In this document: piece by piece, positions 42,554 to 54,828 of the stretch | How the letters are laid out: the number at the start of each line of letters is the position of its first letter | Numbering within the stretch: position 1 is the first letter of the stretch | DNA from: Diplonema japonicum | Taxonomy: Eukaryota; Euglenozoa; Diplonemea; Diplonemida; Diplonemidae | Length of the DNA stretch: 64,000 nucleotides | Assembly: GCA_964019335.1 (NCBI GenBank) | Contig: OZ025657.1 | Span: 1-64,000, forward strand | Direction of reading: 5' to 3' | The notes under the pieces: model-generated | The model's database searches: none | What the model saw: the letters and a program-made list of their open reading frames with translations, nothing else | Told to the model about the DNA's origin: nothing | Translations under genes and position numbers: made by a program

Positions 42554-44267
42554 TCAAAATGAGCCATCACCCCGGAACTCTGTGAACAAATCAAGGTCAG
42601 CCTGTGATGAGTTTTTCTTTCGAAGGATTATATTCTTGTTGCACACCTTCCAAGTCAGCTCATAAAGGTCGTTCCTGCCCATAGCAGAGAAAGTCCTTCT
42701 CAAAGAGTCCCAGATGTCCATGGCACCATTGTTAAAGTTAGGGGGTGTCCCCTTCTGGCTTGATGCAGATGATTGAATCTCCAACGCCTTAAGGAACGAC
42801 TTTGCACTCAAGTCCTGCCTCTCCAGCTGTGAGTAAGCAATCCCAATGTTGTAGTGCGTTCGCACGAAACTCGGATTCAAGTCCAGCGCCTTGTTGTATG
42901 ACTGCAGGGCATCTTCGTGGTTGCCTCCATTTGCCTGAATGGCACCGAGCCTGTTCCACAATTTCGAGTCCTGGTCCTTCCCTGGGTATGACAGCAGTCC
43001 TTGGTAGTGGTGAACGGCCCTGTTGAAATCCCTGTTCATGTGGTGCAAAACACCAAGCACTGCATGCAGCGACGGGTCGGGCGCCTGCCTTAGGACCGTC
43101 TCGAATATGTCGATCGTGCGCTTCGTGTCTTTGTCCTGCTTCGCGAAGTAGTCGATGGTGCCACCGTTCGAGATATCGCCAATTGCGTCGCTGGTATCTG
43201 TGATTGCCATCGCCTTCTTTGCAAACTCACCGTGAGCAGGGTGCGCCGCGAGCCAGTCCCTGAACGTCTCGATGGCCTGGTCCCTTCTACCCTCGTTGGT
43301 CAAGCTCACTCCCAATTGTATGAGCACTTCCTCGTCGTGCGAGATGATCCTTCGTGCATGCAGCAAGGCCGCGACGCAATGTTTGTCCTTTTCGTTGTCT
43401 GCTTGAGTGAGGCCTAGCTGCTTCCACCCTTCGTGATGGCCTTCTTCTTTTCGGACTGTCGCTTCAAAGGCAAGCACGGCCTGAGGAAGGCACCCCGCCT
43501 CTTTCAACTTTATCCCTTCTTCAAATGGGTTCTCGTGGAACATGAACGGGTTGTCCTCCTCGAAGGGGTAGTCGGAGGGATCGGCGTTTCCTGTGAACTC
43601 GTTGGCCCACTCCTCCCCACCACCATCCATCATTTCCTTGAACTGTCCCGCCCAGTCTTCATTGCCCATCATATCCTGGAATTGGTTAGCCCATTCCTCA
43701 CCCTGGTTCTGTGACAAGAACTGTTGAGCCCAGTTCTCATCTCCCACCTGCTGGCCCTCGAACTGCTGAGCCCAATCCTTGTTGCGGTTCTATATGTGTG
43801 TTTAATGCTACAGAACTGCATACCATCTCGACGAAGTCCTTTGACCTGGCGTTCGCCTGCTTTGCTTCGAAGGGGACGGGTTCCTCGCCTACAACACCAA
43901 AGGTTTGGCATTCCTCTTGGTTCTCAAACTCCTCGACCCACCCGCCCTGCTGCTGCTGGTGATTGAACTGGTCTGCCCATGTGGCAGGGCACTGAGCACG
44001 CTGCGCCATCATCTCCCCTGCCCAATCGTGGCCACCCGGGGGCATATGCATGGGAGGCCTCTGTGCCATCATCTCAGCACCCCAGTTCTCTCTCTGTTCC
44101 TCCATCATAGCCAGTTCGTCAACCCCTGCCTCACCCATCGGCCCCTGCATCATCATCCCACGAAGGTTCCTTTGCTCTGAGTACATCTTGTTCACTCCCT
44201 GCATCATCCCATTCCCGCCACCATCGCACCCAGCGGCACCCACCATGTCATCGAGAAACCCCGCCAT
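42554..44267 (-). CDS. PEX5: PEX5, peroxisome/glycosome import receptor
   Basis: 559 residues from two exons (intron 43790-43823, 34 nt, GTATGC). The N-terminal half has a long array of W-x3-[FM] pentapeptides (WGAEM, WAGEM, WADQF, WVEEF, WAQQF twice, WANQF, WAGQF, WANEF), the motifs that bind PEX14 at the peroxisomal membrane; one WAQQF is created by the splice. The C-terminal ~300 residues are TPR repeats (AVLGVLHHMNRDFNRAVHHY, NRLGAIQANGGNHEDALQSY, THYNIGIAYSQLERQDLSA) that bind PTS1 C-terminal tripeptides. The start is ATG 44265-44267 after a CAGATCACACAG acceptor. It cycles between cytosol and peroxisomes or glycosomes. Confidence 0.93.
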
Positions 44268-44326
44268 TGTCCTGTGTGATCTGAGTGCGAGGAATAAAAA
44301 CTAATAAGTACTCACCACCATGTATG

Positions 44327-44476
44327 TTACTTCCTCACAAAATCAAGGTCAGACTCATGCTGATACAGCTGGTGTAACTCATCCAAGTGCCTGCGGAATA
44401 CAAACGCAGGTATCGCAGTGTAGACGATGGGCCCGTACACGAAAAGTGCGTAGACGGAAGCTGTCAGGGCAACCAT
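44327..44476 (-). CDS. 49-residue single-pass membrane protein
   Basis: Starts at ATG 44474-44476, four bases after a CATGCATACCAG acceptor preceded by a pyrimidine-rich stretch. The sequence has a hydrophobic helix (MVALTASVYALFVYGPIVYT) followed by a charged tail (FRRHLDELHQLYQHESDLD). Length and layout resemble small subunits of mitochondrial respiratory complexes. It is flanked at 54 and 59 bases by genes with their own acceptors. No homologue is recognised; support rests on acceptor, spacing and a clean frame. Confidence 0.55.
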   Translation of the reverse strand: MVALTASVYALFVYGPIVYTAIPAFVFRRHLDELHQLYQHESDLDFVRK

Positions 44477-44530
44477 GTTCCTGGTATGCATGTTTGGAGG
44501 ATGAATTTGGGGAATAAGTGTAAAACATAA

Positions 44531-44815
44531 TTACTTCGAACAGGCTGAAGGTGCCTTTACTGGTGCCACCTTGGATGGAAGGTATTGGTAGTCATGCGAG
44601 CCGTCACCATTAGCGCCGGTGGAGGTCAGGAACCCCGTGACTGTCTTAGCTGGGATGTGTAGCTGCTGTGTGGCAGGACAGGCACCAAAGGCACCAGCGC
44701 GGGAGTCATTCCCTTGGTCTTGAAAGTACTCGTGGCAGGCACCTGTTGGATGTGCAATGTGATGCAATGATGCAAAGACCATACCATGCCTCAAGACGTG
44801 CTTCAGGAGCGGCAT
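44531..44815 (-). CDS. Small protein of about 80 residues, unknown
   Basis: The frame from ATG 44813-44815 to the TAA at 44531 encodes 94 residues unspliced or 80 after removing a 42-nt intron that begins GTATGG within the codon after RHG. The intron is a multiple of three with no stop, so both forms stay in frame. The spliced protein (MPLLKHVLRHG, then ACHEYFQDQGNDSRAGAFG) has several Cys and His residues, a Thr/Gly middle and ends APSACSK. No clear CAG acceptor lies immediately upstream, so this is less secure than its neighbours. Confidence 0.45.
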   Translation of the reverse strand: MPLLKHVLRHGMVFASLHHIAHPTGACHEYFQDQGNDSRAGAFGACPATQQLHIPAKTVTGFLTSTGANGDGSHDYQYLPSKVAPVKAPSACSK

Positions 44816-45419
44816 TTAGATATGTGTAAGTGTGTAAGATCCTTGATGGGTTGGGCATCCTTACATCCTCCCTCCCGCCCTCTTAGGCTTTGAACAGATT
44901 CGGCAAAGGTCCTCTGACGCGAGTGATGGCAGATGAGAAGAAACAAATGGCATAATATAAGAATGGTCACGAATAACATCACATCAAGGGAGGGAGGGTA
45001 GTAAAAAACACACTCGTTTGAAAAGAAAAGAAAAGAACAAGAAAACCTTTATACGAAATAAAAGGGGGGGGGGCAAGATAAATTCAGAAAGGGTGAGAAA
45101 TAAATACTGTTGTTACAACACCAGCCGCTTCTTCTTAGCTGGACCCTCTATATTTCCTATCGAGAATAATAAAAAATACAAATTGTAAATAAGGTTTACG
45201 AACCCCTTTTCACACCCAGGCATCATTTCTGCCATATGTTACCCATATAAAACAAACAAAACAAAGAAAAAACAGGTTGTAACACCCCCCCAGGGTTTAC
45301 GTCTCGATTCTAAGGTGCCGTCACCTTAAAATTTGAGATGTTAAAAAATGTAAAAGAGAGAGGTAGGCACACGCCACATGCTTAGACAAAAATAGGGGAG
45401 GGGGTGATATAGAGGTGAT
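44816..45419. other. Gene-poor gap
   Basis: About 600 bases with no convincing frame. It contains AT-rich sequence with short A/G and C runs (for example a G-run near 45065), plausibly the 3' flank of ACADM and upstream region of the small gene. Nothing else is recognised. Confidence 0.6.
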
Positions 45420-46598
45420 CTAGTAGTCCTGGGAGAGGAGCCAGCGGGAGATGATCATTCTCTGGATCTGAGAGGTGCCCTCGTAGATTTGGTAGATCTT
45501 GGCGTCCCTCATCAGCTTCTCGACGGGGTACTCGGAGTTGAAACCGTTGCCACCGAAGATCTGCACAGCGTCAGCCGCCACCTTGTTGGCGTGGTCCGCA
45601 CAGAAGCACTTGGCCATTGAGGCGAAGTGGGTGTTGGGCCTGCCGGCATCGGCCTCCAATGCTGCCCTGTACACCAGGAACCTCCCCGCATCGATCCCCA
45701 TCAGCATGTCCGCCAGCATGAATGAGATCGCCTGGTTCTCGCAGATGGCCTTCCCGAATGTCTTCCTTTCCTTTGAGTACGCAACAGCCTCTTCGTAGGC
45801 ACGTCTTGCAAGCCCCACCGCACCCATTGCCACAGGTGGGCGCGTTTTGTCAAATGCCTTCATCGCAACCTTGAACCCCTGTCCGGGCTTCCCCAGCACC
45901 TGGCTGTTAGGGATCACCACTTCATCGAATGTGATGCCTCGCGTGTCGCTGCACTTCTGCCCCATGTTGATCTCCTTCCTCCCCACCGTGATGCCCGGTG
46001 AGTCAGCATCCACGACGAACCCCACAAAGCCCTCGTCGGAGTTAGCCAGCACGAAAAACCAGTTAGCGACACCACCGTTGGTGATCCACATCTTGGACCC
46101 CGATACAACCCATTCGTCGCCCTTTCTAACCGCCTTGGTCTTCAGGCCCTGCACGTCGGACCCTGCACCGGGTTCTGTGACGCAGTACGCAGCCTTGAGA
46201 GGCTCTTCAGTGAGCCTGCCAAGGAAGTTCTTCTTCTGCTCGTCAGTGCCTGCGACAAGGACAGGTGCGGAGGCAAGCCCGTTGGCTTCGAGGGCAGTGG
46301 TGACACCGGTGCAACCGTAAGCAAGCTCCTCGGTGATGATCACGGAATCGAGGTTGCTGAGGCCGGGGCCGCCGTACTCCGAGGGGATGTGGGGGTTGGC
46401 AAGGCCAGTCTCCCAGGCTTGCTTGAAGAGCTCGTGGGGGTACGCCCCAGTCCTGTCGAGCTCAGCCGCCGCAGGGATGATTATTTCCTTCGAGAACTTC
46501 CTTGCAAGGTCTTGGATCATCATCTGATCCTCAGACAGCTCCAGGCACATCCCCCCCGAGCACCATCTCTTCGCTACGTTTACAGCCGATCTCTTCAT
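45420..46598 (-). CDS. ACADM: Medium-chain acyl-CoA dehydrogenase
   Basis: 392 residues, no intron. It starts at ATG 46596-46598, 30 bases after the acceptor TTATTATTGCCTTGCAG, giving an Arg/Lys presequence ([16 protein letters not shown]) for mitochondria. The body matches [67 protein letters not shown] and the catalytic-Glu segment [15 protein letters not shown]. It uses FAD to introduce the trans-2 double bond of acyl-CoA in beta-oxidation, passing electrons to ETF. It is adjacent to 2,4-dienoyl-CoA reductase, which is required for unsaturated fatty acids. Confidence 0.94.
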   Translation of the reverse strand: MKRSAVNVAKRWCSGGMCLELSEDQMMIQDLARKFSKEIIIPAAAELDRTGAYPHELFKQAWETGLANPHIPSEYGGPGLSNLDSVIITEELAYGCTGVTTALEANGLASAPVLVAGTDEQKKNFLGRLTEEPLKAAYCVTEPGAGSDVQGLKTKAVRKGDEWVVSGSKMWITNGGVANWFFVLANSDEGFVGFVVDADSPGITVGRKEINMGQKCSDTRGITFDEVVIPNSQVLGKPGQGFKVAMKAFDKTRPPVAMGAVGLARRAYEEAVAYSKERKTFGKAICENQAISFMLADMLMGIDAGRFLVYRAALEADAGRPNTHFASMAKCFCADHANKVAADAVQIFGGNGFNSEYPVEKLMRDAKIYQIYEGTSQIQRMIISRWLLSQDY

Positions 46599-46628
46599 AT
46601 TGTATGTTGTCTTCTTGTTGGTGATAAG
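46599..46628 (-). promoter_or_regulatory. 5' UTR of ACADM with strong trans-splice acceptor
   Basis: The minus strand upstream of 46628 is TTTTTATTATTGCCTTGCAG, the clearest pyrimidine-tract/CAG in the window; the predicted UTR is 30 bases. It resembles euglenozoan trans-splice acceptors and unlike the cis-introns has a long pyrimidine stretch. Confidence 0.65.
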
Positions 46629-47180
46629 CTGCAAGGCAATAATAAAAAAGAAAAAGAAGCATCTTCATCTTGACATGTACAGATACTCGCAATGAAAACA
46701 AACACAAGATGAAACAAAAAAGCTGGAGCCCGTCATGGCTACGATAAAGTTTAAAAGAAATCAAACGGCAAAGTAGGGGGGAAATGAAAAAAGGGACAAT
46801 TATAAAATGAAGTATCAAAATTAAAGAAAAAAAAACAAAAATGCTATAATAAAAGAAAGAAGGAAGAAAACAAAAATAACTTTTCTTTTTGTATAAACGC
46901 AAATAATGCAGGCGGTCTTTTTTTTTTTCTTTTTGAACATGCTTAAAACTCAACAAAGCATAATTAACCTTTCATCCTCTACCTTTTCATATAACACAAT
47001 TCTCCTTTTATTGTCAGTAAAAAAAGATTGGGGAGGGAGTCACTCAACTGCTGTAGGACACAACAGCGCAGCAAGGCACAGGCGGTGACCGCCGTGTCTA
47101 GCAATCCACACGCAAGCAAAACAGTCTTTTATTTCTATTTGTCTTTCTTCCTTTTTAAAAATACAAAGGGAACAACTTAA
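46629..47180. other. AT-rich intergenic region
   Basis: About 550 bases, strongly A/T-rich with A- and T-runs, between ACADM and the reductase. No gene is recognised. On the minus strand it includes the 3' flank of the reductase and the acceptor of ACADM. Confidence 0.65.
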
Positions 47181-49887
<2,707 letters not shown>

Positions 49888-50362
49888 GCTTATTGTCTAG
49901 ACCCCTTAGCTGTGAATGACGGGTGCAGTAAGCAGTGAAATAAGAGGCTGTTTTACATGCGGTCAGTCAACGACCTTGCCAAGTTAGTAACTCTGAGTGC
50001 CTAGTGTACGGGGGAAGAACCTATCCACGAAAAGAATTCTATAAAATTCAGTGCGCAGAGTGCTCACTATTCAAAGAAATTCTCACTAATCAGTCATTGT
50101 TACTGTTCTGTTCCGGTGCCTACTTGTAGCGATGAGATGGACGGAATCTGGGCGCAGGAGAGTGGCCTCCTTTCGCTGCCGTGTGCCGTCGGGCTACCAA
50201 GATGTCGAAAGGCATGCACCATCCTCAGATTGGCGTTCAGGGAAATTGTACTGCGCACTTGGATGCCACCCACCAAATACTGCATCCTACAAAAAAAAAA
50301 ATAATAGCTAAAGAAAGATATCTGTTGTTAAGTCAGCCGGAAGAGTATAGCAGCAAGATATG
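49888..50362. other. Intergenic region
   Basis: About 475 bases without a convincing minus-strand gene. An A-run lies near 50290-50302. Frames on the plus strand have no homology features and are treated as incidental. Confidence 0.55.
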
Positions 50363-51343
50363 TCAGTCAATATCGACTGTGTGGTATGATGAGTGGGTGG
50401 GTGCGCTCTGTGAGATGTCCTGCGGTGGCAGTGAAACCGTGCATGGCAGCGTGACATCAGAGAGAGGAGCACAACCCTTAAACAAGTATGTTATCAAGAG
50501 GAGAGGTATCGAGATGGACCACGCTATGCCCGAAGTGAAGGAGCCTAAAAACACATACAAGGAGAGCTGGTACACAAGTTCCAGCATACGGTATTCTGAA
50601 TCGTTCAACGGGGATGCAATGTAGCCAATTACGCTCTTGACATATAACACTAAGAAAACAGTCCACCACATGATGTGTATCTGGGAGTCAAGCTTCAGTC
50701 CGGTCAACAAAAGGAATACTACCTCCCACCATGGGGCGCGTGCTGCACGTGACCACCAACCCCAATGAGGAGGGTCGAGCTCATGGTATCCAACATTGAT
50801 CCCGGTGATTCCCTCTACTATACCTGCCGTTATGAGCGGTGATAGTGTCAAGAGCCATGAGGTGATGTAGGCATCAGTGTGCATGTACAAGAGAACAGTG
50901 AAGACGAGGAGACAGGAGGCATTGAAACTCATGAACTTGTCTGACCAAGATGAAACTGCGCCTGCCACGATGACAGGTATGAGGCTAATGTCGAAGATCC
51001 AGATAGGAGTGAAGACCATCACCCACGGGATGTACACTAGGCCCGACCACCGTAGCAATCCTAAAAACATGAAAATCCCACAGCAGCAGCACCCGCTCAG
51101 CATGCACGCAGCCACGCCCGCCATGTCGTCGGACCCTAACCAGTCGTATTGTACTCTTTTAAGGGGGTTCCCCAGCACGTCATACGCAGCGCTTACATCT
51201 GCAAACCGTACGCCATCTATTTCTTTCCCCCCTCGGTCAGGGTGCAGTTGCATTGCTTTTTTGCGATACGCCCTCTTGATCTGCTCGGTGCTTGCCCTAC
51301 TATCCACTCCCAGTATATCGTAAAGCGATCTTTCATTATTCAT
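50363..51343 (-). CDS. J-domain protein fused to TMEM185-like membrane domain
   Basis: 326 residues, one exon, from ATG 51341-51343 (two bases after a TTATTGCAG acceptor). Residues ~5-75 are a J-domain with HPD (SLYDILGVDSRASTEQIKR, then MQLHPDRGG), which would stimulate Hsp70 ATPase. After it are about eight membrane segments: MVFTPIWIFDISLIPVIVAG, LLVFTVLLYMHTDAYIT, and FLLLTGLKLDSQIHIMWWT. The last resembles the [FI]ALRLDxIIHW...W motif of TMEM185 family proteins, a multipass family of unknown function. The N-terminal J-domain placed before multiple membrane helices suggests chaperone recruitment to a membrane. A paralogue lacking the J-domain lies 1.5 kb upstream (52800-53471). Confidence 0.82.
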   Translation of the reverse strand: MNNERSLYDILGVDSRASTEQIKRAYRKKAMQLHPDRGGKEIDGVRFADVSAAYDVLGNPLKRVQYDWLGSDDMAGVAACMLSGCCCCGIFMFLGLLRWSGLVYIPWVMVFTPIWIFDISLIPVIVAGAVSSWSDKFMSFNASCLLVFTVLLYMHTDAYITSWLLTLSPLITAGIVEGITGINVGYHELDPPHWGWWSRAARAPWWEVVFLLLTGLKLDSQIHIMWWTVFLVLYVKSVIGYIASPLNDSEYRMLELVYQLSLYVFLGSFTSGIAWSISIPLLLITYLFKGCAPLSDVTLPCTVSLPPQDISQSAPTHSSYHTVDID

Positions 51344-51410
51344 CCCTGCAATAACCCCCTCCACACATCAACCCTGTGTGGTTTAATTTTCTATCATGCA
51401 AGAGAAATAC

Positions 51411-51614
51411 TTATACTGCTGCCGCATAAGCGGCGAATAACCCTGTTTCTGGGTCCCCTGCTTGAAGATCTGGTTTCTTTTTAAGATCATGCCGCTTGAC
51501 GTAAGCAGCGCCCCCCATAGTAGGGGGGTTGCAAGCACCACCACCTGAGAAGAGGTTTTTATTGCACTCATCGACTATGAGGTGGTTGGCGTACTCGGTC
51601 TTGCCCATGCCCAT
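51411..51614 (-). CDS. 67-residue conserved-looking small protein, unknown
   Basis: From ATG 51612-51614 after a CATATCTTCAG acceptor about a dozen bases upstream. The sequence (MGMGKTEYANHLIVDECNKN, then FSGGGACNPPTMGGAAY, KRHDLKKKPDLQAGDPETG, ending AAYAAAV) has a Gly/Pro-rich middle that looks like a short structural or peptide-binding motif. No family is named with confidence. Spacing to neighbours is 67 and 55 bases, consistent with a gene in the array. Confidence 0.5.
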   Translation of the reverse strand: MGMGKTEYANHLIVDECNKNLFSGGGACNPPTMGGAAYVKRHDLKKKPDLQAGDPETGLFAAYAAAV

Positions 51615-51669
51615 CTTGTTGTGTAACCTGAAGATATGCAATGTTCACGTGGTCTGAATAGGAATCTAG

Positions 51670-52518
51670 TTACAGCCTTCTAGACTTGATGCCGTTGTAC
51701 ACCTCACCAACACGTGAGATATCTGGGAATAGAATGTAGACAAGACGTGTGAAGTCCTTTAGGTTGATGAGACGGGTAGCTTTACTATCGACGGCAGAGA
51801 AGGCGGCAATGAGGTCGGCTGTTGTGAACGGCCGTCCAAGTGCGGCCAGGCCTGTCTTGCATTCTTCATACGAGGCAAGTCCGTCTTTGTCCCTGTCGAG
51901 GGAGAAGAACAGAACCTGCACGTCACTGGAAAACTTACTTTTGAGTTTCCTTTTGTGGCACACGATGGCAGCATCACACACGTTGACGCGTGTCCCTTTG
52001 TCAACGATCCATGCCCCCTTCATGTATCCTAGCCAGCGGCCCACCTGCCATGGCATCCTCTCGCCGTGTTTCTCCTCCGACAGCCATACCGACAGCTTTT
52101 CACTCCCAATGTGCTCCTTCTTCACTACGTTCCAACGCCCCATATTGCTGTACATCACCATCCCGGCACACTCCCACAAGGGCATCCCCTCCCATCTGTC
52201 ACAGCCCACTACTTTATACACACCATCGCAAACACCTCTGCTGCTTTCTAATAGCAAGGCCTCCTCCACGTGGCCCCTTCCAGAAGTCATCATGCTGCTG
52301 ATGTTGTGCTCGACACTCTTCACCTCCTCCTTCAAACCACGAACTGCTGCCATGTAACGAAACACGCTCAACTTGTGGTAGTACCGCATGATCAGCATCC
52401 GATTCATGAGCTTTCCCATCACCCCAATGCTTCTGCTCGACTCGTCATGCCTCCGTGGCGTCACCAGACGAAAAGACTGCGTGTCATGCCTCTGGGTCGG
52501 CCTGCCGTATACATGCAT
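51670..52518 (-). CDS. EF-hand protein with aromatic repeat modules
   Basis: 282 residues from ATG 52516-52518, chosen because a pyrimidine-rich stretch ending CATCACACAG lies four bases upstream; a longer in-frame reading to about 52701 runs through that acceptor and is rejected. Residues ~205-217 contain a canonical EF-hand (DRDKDGLASYEE), followed by a degenerate second EF (SAVDSKATRLINLKDF). N-terminal to these are two related Trp/Gly-rich segments (MPLWECAGMVMYSNMGRWNVV and MPWQVGRWLGYMKGAWIVD) that look like repeated small beta modules of unknown type. It may be a calcium sensor; no family is recognised beyond EF-hand. Confidence 0.7.
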   Translation of the reverse strand: MHVYGRPTQRHDTQSFRLVTPRRHDESSRSIGVMGKLMNRMLIMRYYHKLSVFRYMAAVRGLKEEVKSVEHNISSMMTSGRGHVEEALLLESSRGVCDGVYKVVGCDRWEGMPLWECAGMVMYSNMGRWNVVKKEHIGSEKLSVWLSEEKHGERMPWQVGRWLGYMKGAWIVDKGTRVNVCDAAIVCHKRKLKSKFSSDVQVLFFSLDRDKDGLASYEECKTGLAALGRPFTTADLIAAFSAVDSKATRLINLKDFTRLVYILFPDISRVGEVYNGIKSRRL

Positions 52519-52799
52519 AGGCCTGTGTGATGCAGGGTATAAATTGATAAGGAAACAAAAGTTCCTACATGAAACAAAGGTAAGTGCCTGTAACGGACTA
52601 ACAAAGTCACGAAGAAGGCCACTATGTTTTTGAATTGTGTCAAATGTATAAAAAAAAGACTCTACTGATGCTGCATTAGCGGTAAAAGACTCTGCTTGCA
52701 TCCCTTTTCTTGCCTCGGTCCGCTGTTCCCAGCGACGAAAAAAGAGATAGCATAGAAGAATGAAGGTGTGAATTCACACGAACAGCCTGCATTCTGCAT

Positions 52800-53471
52800 C
52801 TAGATCATTGATTCATATTCACCAGGTATCTCCCGCGGCCCTAGGTGCCCAATGTGGTTTAGCAAGACAAGGGAGATAGTCATCAGGAAGAGAGGTATTG
52901 AGAAGGACCATGCGATGCCTGACACAATGGAACCGGAGAGCACGTACACCGACATGTAAAACAGGAAGTCCGAGAAGAACACGACACAGCTGCACACTGC
53001 CCTTGCGTACAATACCATTAAAATGCACCACCATGTGATGGGGATCAGGTTGTCAAGCTTCAAGCCAGTCAACACGAAGAAGGCCATTTGCAACACTGAA
53101 TCAAAATGCCGTTCAGCTTCCATCCAGATATCAAAGCCCACCTCATTGATTCTTGCGAAGCCCTCCACGGCACGTGCTGCGAGTGCTGCTAGGTGCCATG
53201 AAAGTACGTATCGAGGGTCATCATAGTGCATGATGTAGAGCATAGTGAAAACAGTGCAAAAGGGCAAAGGTAAGTTCCTGCTAAAACACACGACTGTGAC
53301 GACAATGAGCCTGAAGTCGAACAGGTAGACTAGCAGTCCCACGTAGTCCAGACAGGGCAGTCCCTGCTGCCAGAATACTGCATAAAGAACACAAATGGCA
53401 AAACCGAGTAACACATCCTTCACGAGACCCTCGGTAGTGTATGCACCAACCAGATGCCCATCTTTATGCAT
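52800..53471 (-). CDS. TMEM185-like membrane protein (J-domain-less paralogue)
   Basis: 223 residues from ATG 53469-53471, four bases after a TATGCTACAACAG acceptor. It has about seven membrane helices and clearly matches the membrane part of the J-domain protein at 50363-51343: FFVLTGLKLDNLIPITWW versus FLLLTGLKLDSQIHIMWW, and YVLSGSIVSGIAWSFSIPLF versus YVFLGSFTSGIAWSISIPLL. It lacks the J-domain. The pair probably arose by local duplication followed by domain loss (or gain). Function unknown. Confidence 0.78.
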   Translation of the reverse strand: MHKDGHLVGAYTTEGLVKDVLLGFAICVLYAVFWQQGLPCLDYVGLLVYLFDFRLIVVTVVCFSRNLPLPFCTVFTMLYIMHYDDPRYVLSWHLAALAARAVEGFARINEVGFDIWMEAERHFDSVLQMAFFVLTGLKLDNLIPITWWCILMVLYARAVCSCVVFFSDFLFYMSVYVLSGSIVSGIAWSFSIPLFLMTISLVLLNHIGHLGPREIPGEYESMI

Positions 53472-53474
53472 CAG

Positions 53475-53530
53475 CCTGTTGTAGCATATTGTATAATGGA
53501 GAGGGCAAAGAAATGCATGTCCAAAGAGTC
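53475..53530 (-). promoter_or_regulatory. Spliced-leader acceptor before the TMEM185-like gene
   Basis: On the minus strand, TTTCTTTGCCCTCTCCATTA continues through a short A/T stretch to CTACAACAG, then GCTG and the ATG. The predicted 5' UTR is four bases. Confidence 0.6.
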
Positions 53531-53534
53531 ACAG

Positions 53535-54015
53535 GACGAGTTTGGACGCTGCCAGAGCCACATTGCTCGACTCCCCCACCGCTCCTTGTCACGCGTGCCA
53601 ACATGCGTGCGAGTTAACCTTTTAAGTACTCTCAAACATCTCAGCTGTGTGACGTGATAAGTGTGACGATATATATAACAAAGTCTTACTAAAGCCAGCG
53701 AAGCTTCTTTAAAAAAAAAATAAATGGGCTAACTTTCGTGTAATGCACGAGACTAGCGACCACTGCCTGTATTGTGATCACAGGCTTTTGACTTTAAGGT
53801 TATGCACAATGAACGAAAAACGGAAACACGAAAAATAAGAAAAAAAATCTGCTTTCTTAAGAAGCTTAACAAGAAACTAAAACGACATAAAGCAGCACTT
53901 GACGCGCCGCTGGGAGGCAGGAAGGGAGGAGAGGCTGCAAGAAAAGCAGTACTACACCAGAGATGGAAAATCCCATTAAGTCGGTAGTACTAATGGAAAC
54001 GTCATCTTCGGTACA
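53535..54015. other. Intergenic region
   Basis: About 480 bases, A-rich on the plus strand near 53800-53900, no credible minus-strand gene. It presumably holds the 3' UTR of the carrier gene. Confidence 0.55.
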
Positions 54016-54828
54016 TCACGCTGCATGAAGGTGAGCAGCGCCTGCCTGCCATTCTCTCGCGTACGTAAGAAGAGTCTCGTAGCAAAGGAAGTACAGTGAC
54101 GTGAAAGGCACAACGCGCATAAGGTGCGGCGACATGCCAGCAAAGCACGTTCCATTCGCGATGACCTCCCGTGCAACAGGCACCAACGACCGTGAGCCGC
54201 CCCAAGAGGAAGGCTCCCTGCACCTCGTGGTGATCACGGACACAGGGTACGCCACAATAGAGGCCATGAAGCGCGACGCAGCAGCAGCGGAGAGGATAGA
54301 AGGTGCATCCTTGGTGTACCTGTCCAGGCTTTTGAGCTTCTCATAAATAGCGAAGAAGACGCAGAACTCGATAGACTTGCTGCACACAGCAGGGACGACC
54401 CCTCGGAAGAAGCCTTTAAAACCCTCACCCCACGTGTCCGACAGGACCTGCCATGCTGTTCGGTGTGGGGACAATTGTGTGCGCACCTTGACCACCCACA
54501 ATGGGGACGTGACTAATGCTGTTGTGATACCACTCAGAAACCCCCGCACACCAGGTGACCTGACCCCCGCCGCGTCGAGGGCATGATAGGTACACAGCTT
54601 GATGGTGGGGGAGATTGTGTACCCGCACATCGTGAGTGCCGCCCCTACCTGAGCGCCTCGCCAGCCCTCCTTAGCGATCAGGGCTGCAGCCTTCACTTTC
54701 AGCACGTCCCGCCTTCTGCTCTGCCTCCGTGTCTTCAACACGTCCAACGGGTTCGTCACAAGCACGGGCACAACACTCGCAGCCATTGCTACCCCGGCGT
54801 GTGTGCCCCACCCCACCCCCTCCGGCAT
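54016..54828 (-). CDS. Mitochondrial carrier (SLC25), nucleotide/folate-like branch
   Basis: 270 residues from ATG 54826-54828, no intron; slightly short for the family. Carrier signatures are NPLDVLKTRRQ, SPLWVVKVRTQ and YPVSVITTRCR. The Trp in the second motif (P-L-W-x-x-K-x-R) is typical of the NAD/pyrimidine/folate/FAD subgroup, and the third motif is degenerate. Six membrane helices in the inner mitochondrial (or possibly another organelle) membrane are expected. Substrate specificity cannot be set from motifs alone. Confidence 0.86.
   Translation of the reverse strand: MPEGVGWGTHAGVAMAASVVPVLVTNPLDVLKTRRQSRRRDVLKVKAAALIAKEGWRGAQVGAALTMCGYTISPTIKLCTYHALDAAGVRSPGVRGFLSGITTALVTSPLWVVKVRTQLSPHRTAWQVLSDTWGEGFKGFFRGVVPAVCSKSIEFCVFFAIYEKLKSLDRYTKDAPSILSAAAASRFMASIVAYPVSVITTRCREPSSWGGSRSLVPVAREVIANGTCFAGMSPHLMRVVPFTSLYFLCYETLLTYAREWQAGAAHLHAA

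Noticed and set aside
52519-52701. N-terminal extension of the EF-hand protein
   Set aside because: It would be read through the pyrimidine tract and acceptor just before 52518 and contains no recognisable domain.
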